This document shows positions 62,955 to 64,000 of a DNA stretch of 64,000 bases, piece after piece (the stretch's first letter is position 1; each line of letters begins with the position of its first letter). The stretch is from Novosphingobium silvae (GTDB lineage Bacteria; Pseudomonadota; Alphaproteobacteria; Sphingomonadales; Sphingomonadaceae): the NCBI RefSeq assembly GCF_009856825.1, contig NZ_WVTD01000009.1, forward strand, positions 62,001-126,000. Direction: 5' to 3'. The translations under genes were made by a program, and so were the position numbers. Below the pieces are notes generated by a model. It was not told where the DNA came from. It saw nothing but the letters and a program-made list of their open reading frames with translations, and did not search any database.

Positions 62955-63539
62955 ATGAACCCGGAAGACATCAAAGCCGAGCTCCGACGCAGGAACATGA
63001 GCCAGCGCGACTTGGCTGAGGCGGTAGGTATGAGTGAAAACCACCTCTCGAAATCGCTGGCGGGAAAGCGACAATTTCGCTTGGTGGAGATGGATGCGAT
63101 CCGCTTAGAGCTCGCACCTGCGCCGGATCATCAAACCCTGCGAACGATACCTTTGCTTGGCGCTGTTCCAGCAGGAAAGTTCCGCCCCGAGGAGCAACGG
63201 GGAGGGCGGCGCATTGCCGTTTCAGATCCGAGCACTCCGCCGAATGCTTATGCCCTTGAGGTGGATGGCGACTCGATGGACTTGATCGTGCCTCACGGTA
63301 CGACGATCATCATCGACCCGGATGACAAGGCTTTGTGGCCGGGCCGACGGTACATCATCCAGACGGACGACGGCCAGACCACCTTTAAGGAATTTCAAGC
63401 AGATCCCGCCCGGCTTGTCCCCTGCTCGAGCAATCCCGATCATAAGGAGATCCCGCTCGGGGGAGAACCCATTACGGTGGTCGGACGGGTTTACTCGTAC
63501 ACCTTGCGGGATGTGGATTTGCCTAGGCGCATTTCCTGA
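62955..63539 (+). CDS. LexA-like (S24) phage repressor
   Basis: 194 residues. Helix-turn-helix (about 10-45: M-S-Q-R-D-L-A-E-A-V-G-M-S-E-N-H-L-S), cleavage site V-P-A-G at 71-74 (Ala73-Gly74), catalytic Ser107 in G-D-S-M-D-L and Lys145 in T-T-F-K-E-F. It should self-cleave when RecA is active, inducing the prophage. Faces the Cro-like gene across the operators, so it is the lysogeny repressor. Confidence 0.9.
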   Translation: MNPEDIKAELRRRNMSQRDLAEAVGMSENHLSKSLAGKRQFRLVEMDAIRLELAPAPDHQTLRTIPLLGAVPAGKFRPEEQRGGRRIAVSDPSTPPNAYALEVDGDSMDLIVPHGTTIIIDPDDKALWPGRRYIIQTDDGQTTFKEFQADPARLVPCSSNPDHKEIPLGGEPITVVGRVYSYTLRDVDLPRRIS

Positions 63540-63708
63540 CGAAGCGCTCATGAACCTCTTCGATCTCGCCTGGCACTGATACGAAGAAGTTTCCCCACTC
63601 GTCGTAATCACCTAAGCCAAGCTCGAGCGCATCGTGCTCTGCCTGTCGCTTGAGCGGGCGCCAGGGCCCCTTGGCTTCGCCGAACATACGCACTCGGTAG
63701 TATAGCAT
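63523..63708 (-). CDS. Small phage protein
   Basis: 61 residues. Strong AGGAGGT upstream of ATG 63706-63708. W-R-P-L-K-R-Q-A-E-H-D-A-L-E-L-G-L-G-D-Y-D and an acidic/aromatic middle. Converges on the repressor gene, overlapping its last 17 bases. No family recognised. Confidence 0.6.
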   Translation of the reverse strand: MLYYRVRMFGEAKGPWRPLKRQAEHDALELGLGDYDEWGNFFVSVPGEIEEVHERFVRKCA

Positions 63709-63938
63709 CCGCGACCTCCTTTCGAATCAACGCCCTAAGGGTACTGCCATAAAGAGAACAAAAGTTGAACAGAGTTTGTGAGCGGGTTCGGGATCTGAGG
63801 CCAAAGGGGTAGCTCGGCGCCTATCGAAAATCGCATACCGAAACCCCGATTTGCGAACATAGCAAAATTTACCTTGACGCTAAGTTTGCGATGATCGCAT
63901 ATTAACTCCAACAGGCACCCCGCCTGCTGGAGAACGCC
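63709..63938. other. Upstream region of the next early gene
   Basis: No gene. AT-rich with promoter and operator elements described in the next entry. Confidence 0.5.
63852..63905 (+). promoter_or_regulatory. Second repressor-controlled promoter
   Basis: TGCGAT-G-ATCGCA at 63887-63899 is identical to the operator near the repressor gene, and TGCGAACATAGCA at 63852-63864 is a degenerate copy. TTGACG (63874-63879) with CATATT (63898-63903; 18-base spacer) makes a likely promoter whose -10 side is covered by the operator. Drives the gene starting at 63939. Confidence 0.7.
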
Positions 63939-64000
63939 ATGCTGAACGTCAGCGCCCCGTACCCGCACGCCGGGTCCACCGCCTACATCGACGACATCGA
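63939..64000 (+). CDS. Start of a phage early gene (cut by window end)
   Basis: ATG 63939 with CTGGAGAAC before it; begins M-L-N-V-S-A-P-Y-P-H-A-G-S. Only 20 codons are visible. It would be the first gene of the rightward early operon under the same repressor. Confidence 0.55.
   Translation, partial: MLNVSAPYPHAGSTAYIDDI

Noticed and set aside
63735..63968. Minus-strand 77-codon frame across the second operator region
   Set aside because: It runs over promoter and operator elements and lacks a ribosome-binding site.

Overview
The window looks like chromosome of a high-GC alphaproteobacterium of the order Sphingomonadales (Novosphingobium, Sphingobium or Sphingomonas type). The reasons are the DUF1465 protein, two large TonB-dependent receptors, a spinster-type MFS transporter, an intracellular PHB depolymerase with a Cys nucleophile, and an SOS box of the alphaproteobacterial GTTC-N7-GTTC type. 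I name no species, because that would need a database comparison.

Layout. Positions 1-45,280 are core-like, densely packed genes: lipoate transfer (lipB), an ArsC-like reductase next to a lone 2Fe-2S molybdenum-hydroxylase subunit, a TonB receptor, an FAH-family hydrolase, YqgE, and a TetR/XdhC/MobA-like operon for molybdenum-enzyme maturation. These are followed by two L,D-transpeptidases, phaZ, an ABC exporter, an M13 peptidase, uppP, ppk2, rpmG, lolA, a candidate small RNA, xthA, ribA, an Nramp-like transporter, TerC, EamA, a pseudouridine synthase, trxC, nadA, ptsP, a RodZ-like protein, cpoB and tilS. Last comes a TetR-flanked TonB receptor / alpha-beta hydrolase / MFS uptake cluster, ending at a tRNA-Thr(UGU) gene.

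Positions 45,600-52,700 are an accessory island. It opens with a YozE/SAM-like gene under a LexA box. Then comes a visibly more AT-rich surface-polysaccharide group: an O-antigen ligase/polymerase-type membrane protein, three glycosyltransferase-like proteins, an O-acyltransferase broken by a frameshift, and two tiny single-helix membrane proteins.

Positions 52,935-64,000 are a defective prophage, mostly on the minus strand and open at the right edge. From right to left it holds a LexA-like repressor with palindromic operators, Cro- and CII-like regulators, a truncated beta-clamp gene, HNH, TerS, a TerL cut off after its ATPase domain, the tail end of a tail-tip protein, a tail protein with a C-terminal SGNH esterase domain, and a lysis cassette (muramidase, holin-like, Rz, Rz1). 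Everything from the TerL nuclease domain to the tail tip (portal, capsid, tape measure) has been lost at one junction near 58,520. Most replication genes are also absent.

The most unusual item lies between the lysis cassette and the tail gene, on the opposite strand. Three tandem paralogous mini-genes (42-46 codons, all GTG starts) share the motif W-x-C-x-[YH]-G-x3-C-x5-C-x2-C, probably a four-Cys metal-binding micro-domain. I recognise no described family for them. Their position and orientation suggest a moron (accessory phage cargo) cluster. Other items worth testing are the candidate small RNA at 20,201-20,328, the repressor operators with a second operator-overlapped promoter at 63,870-63,905, and the decamer repeats at 60,936-61,196.
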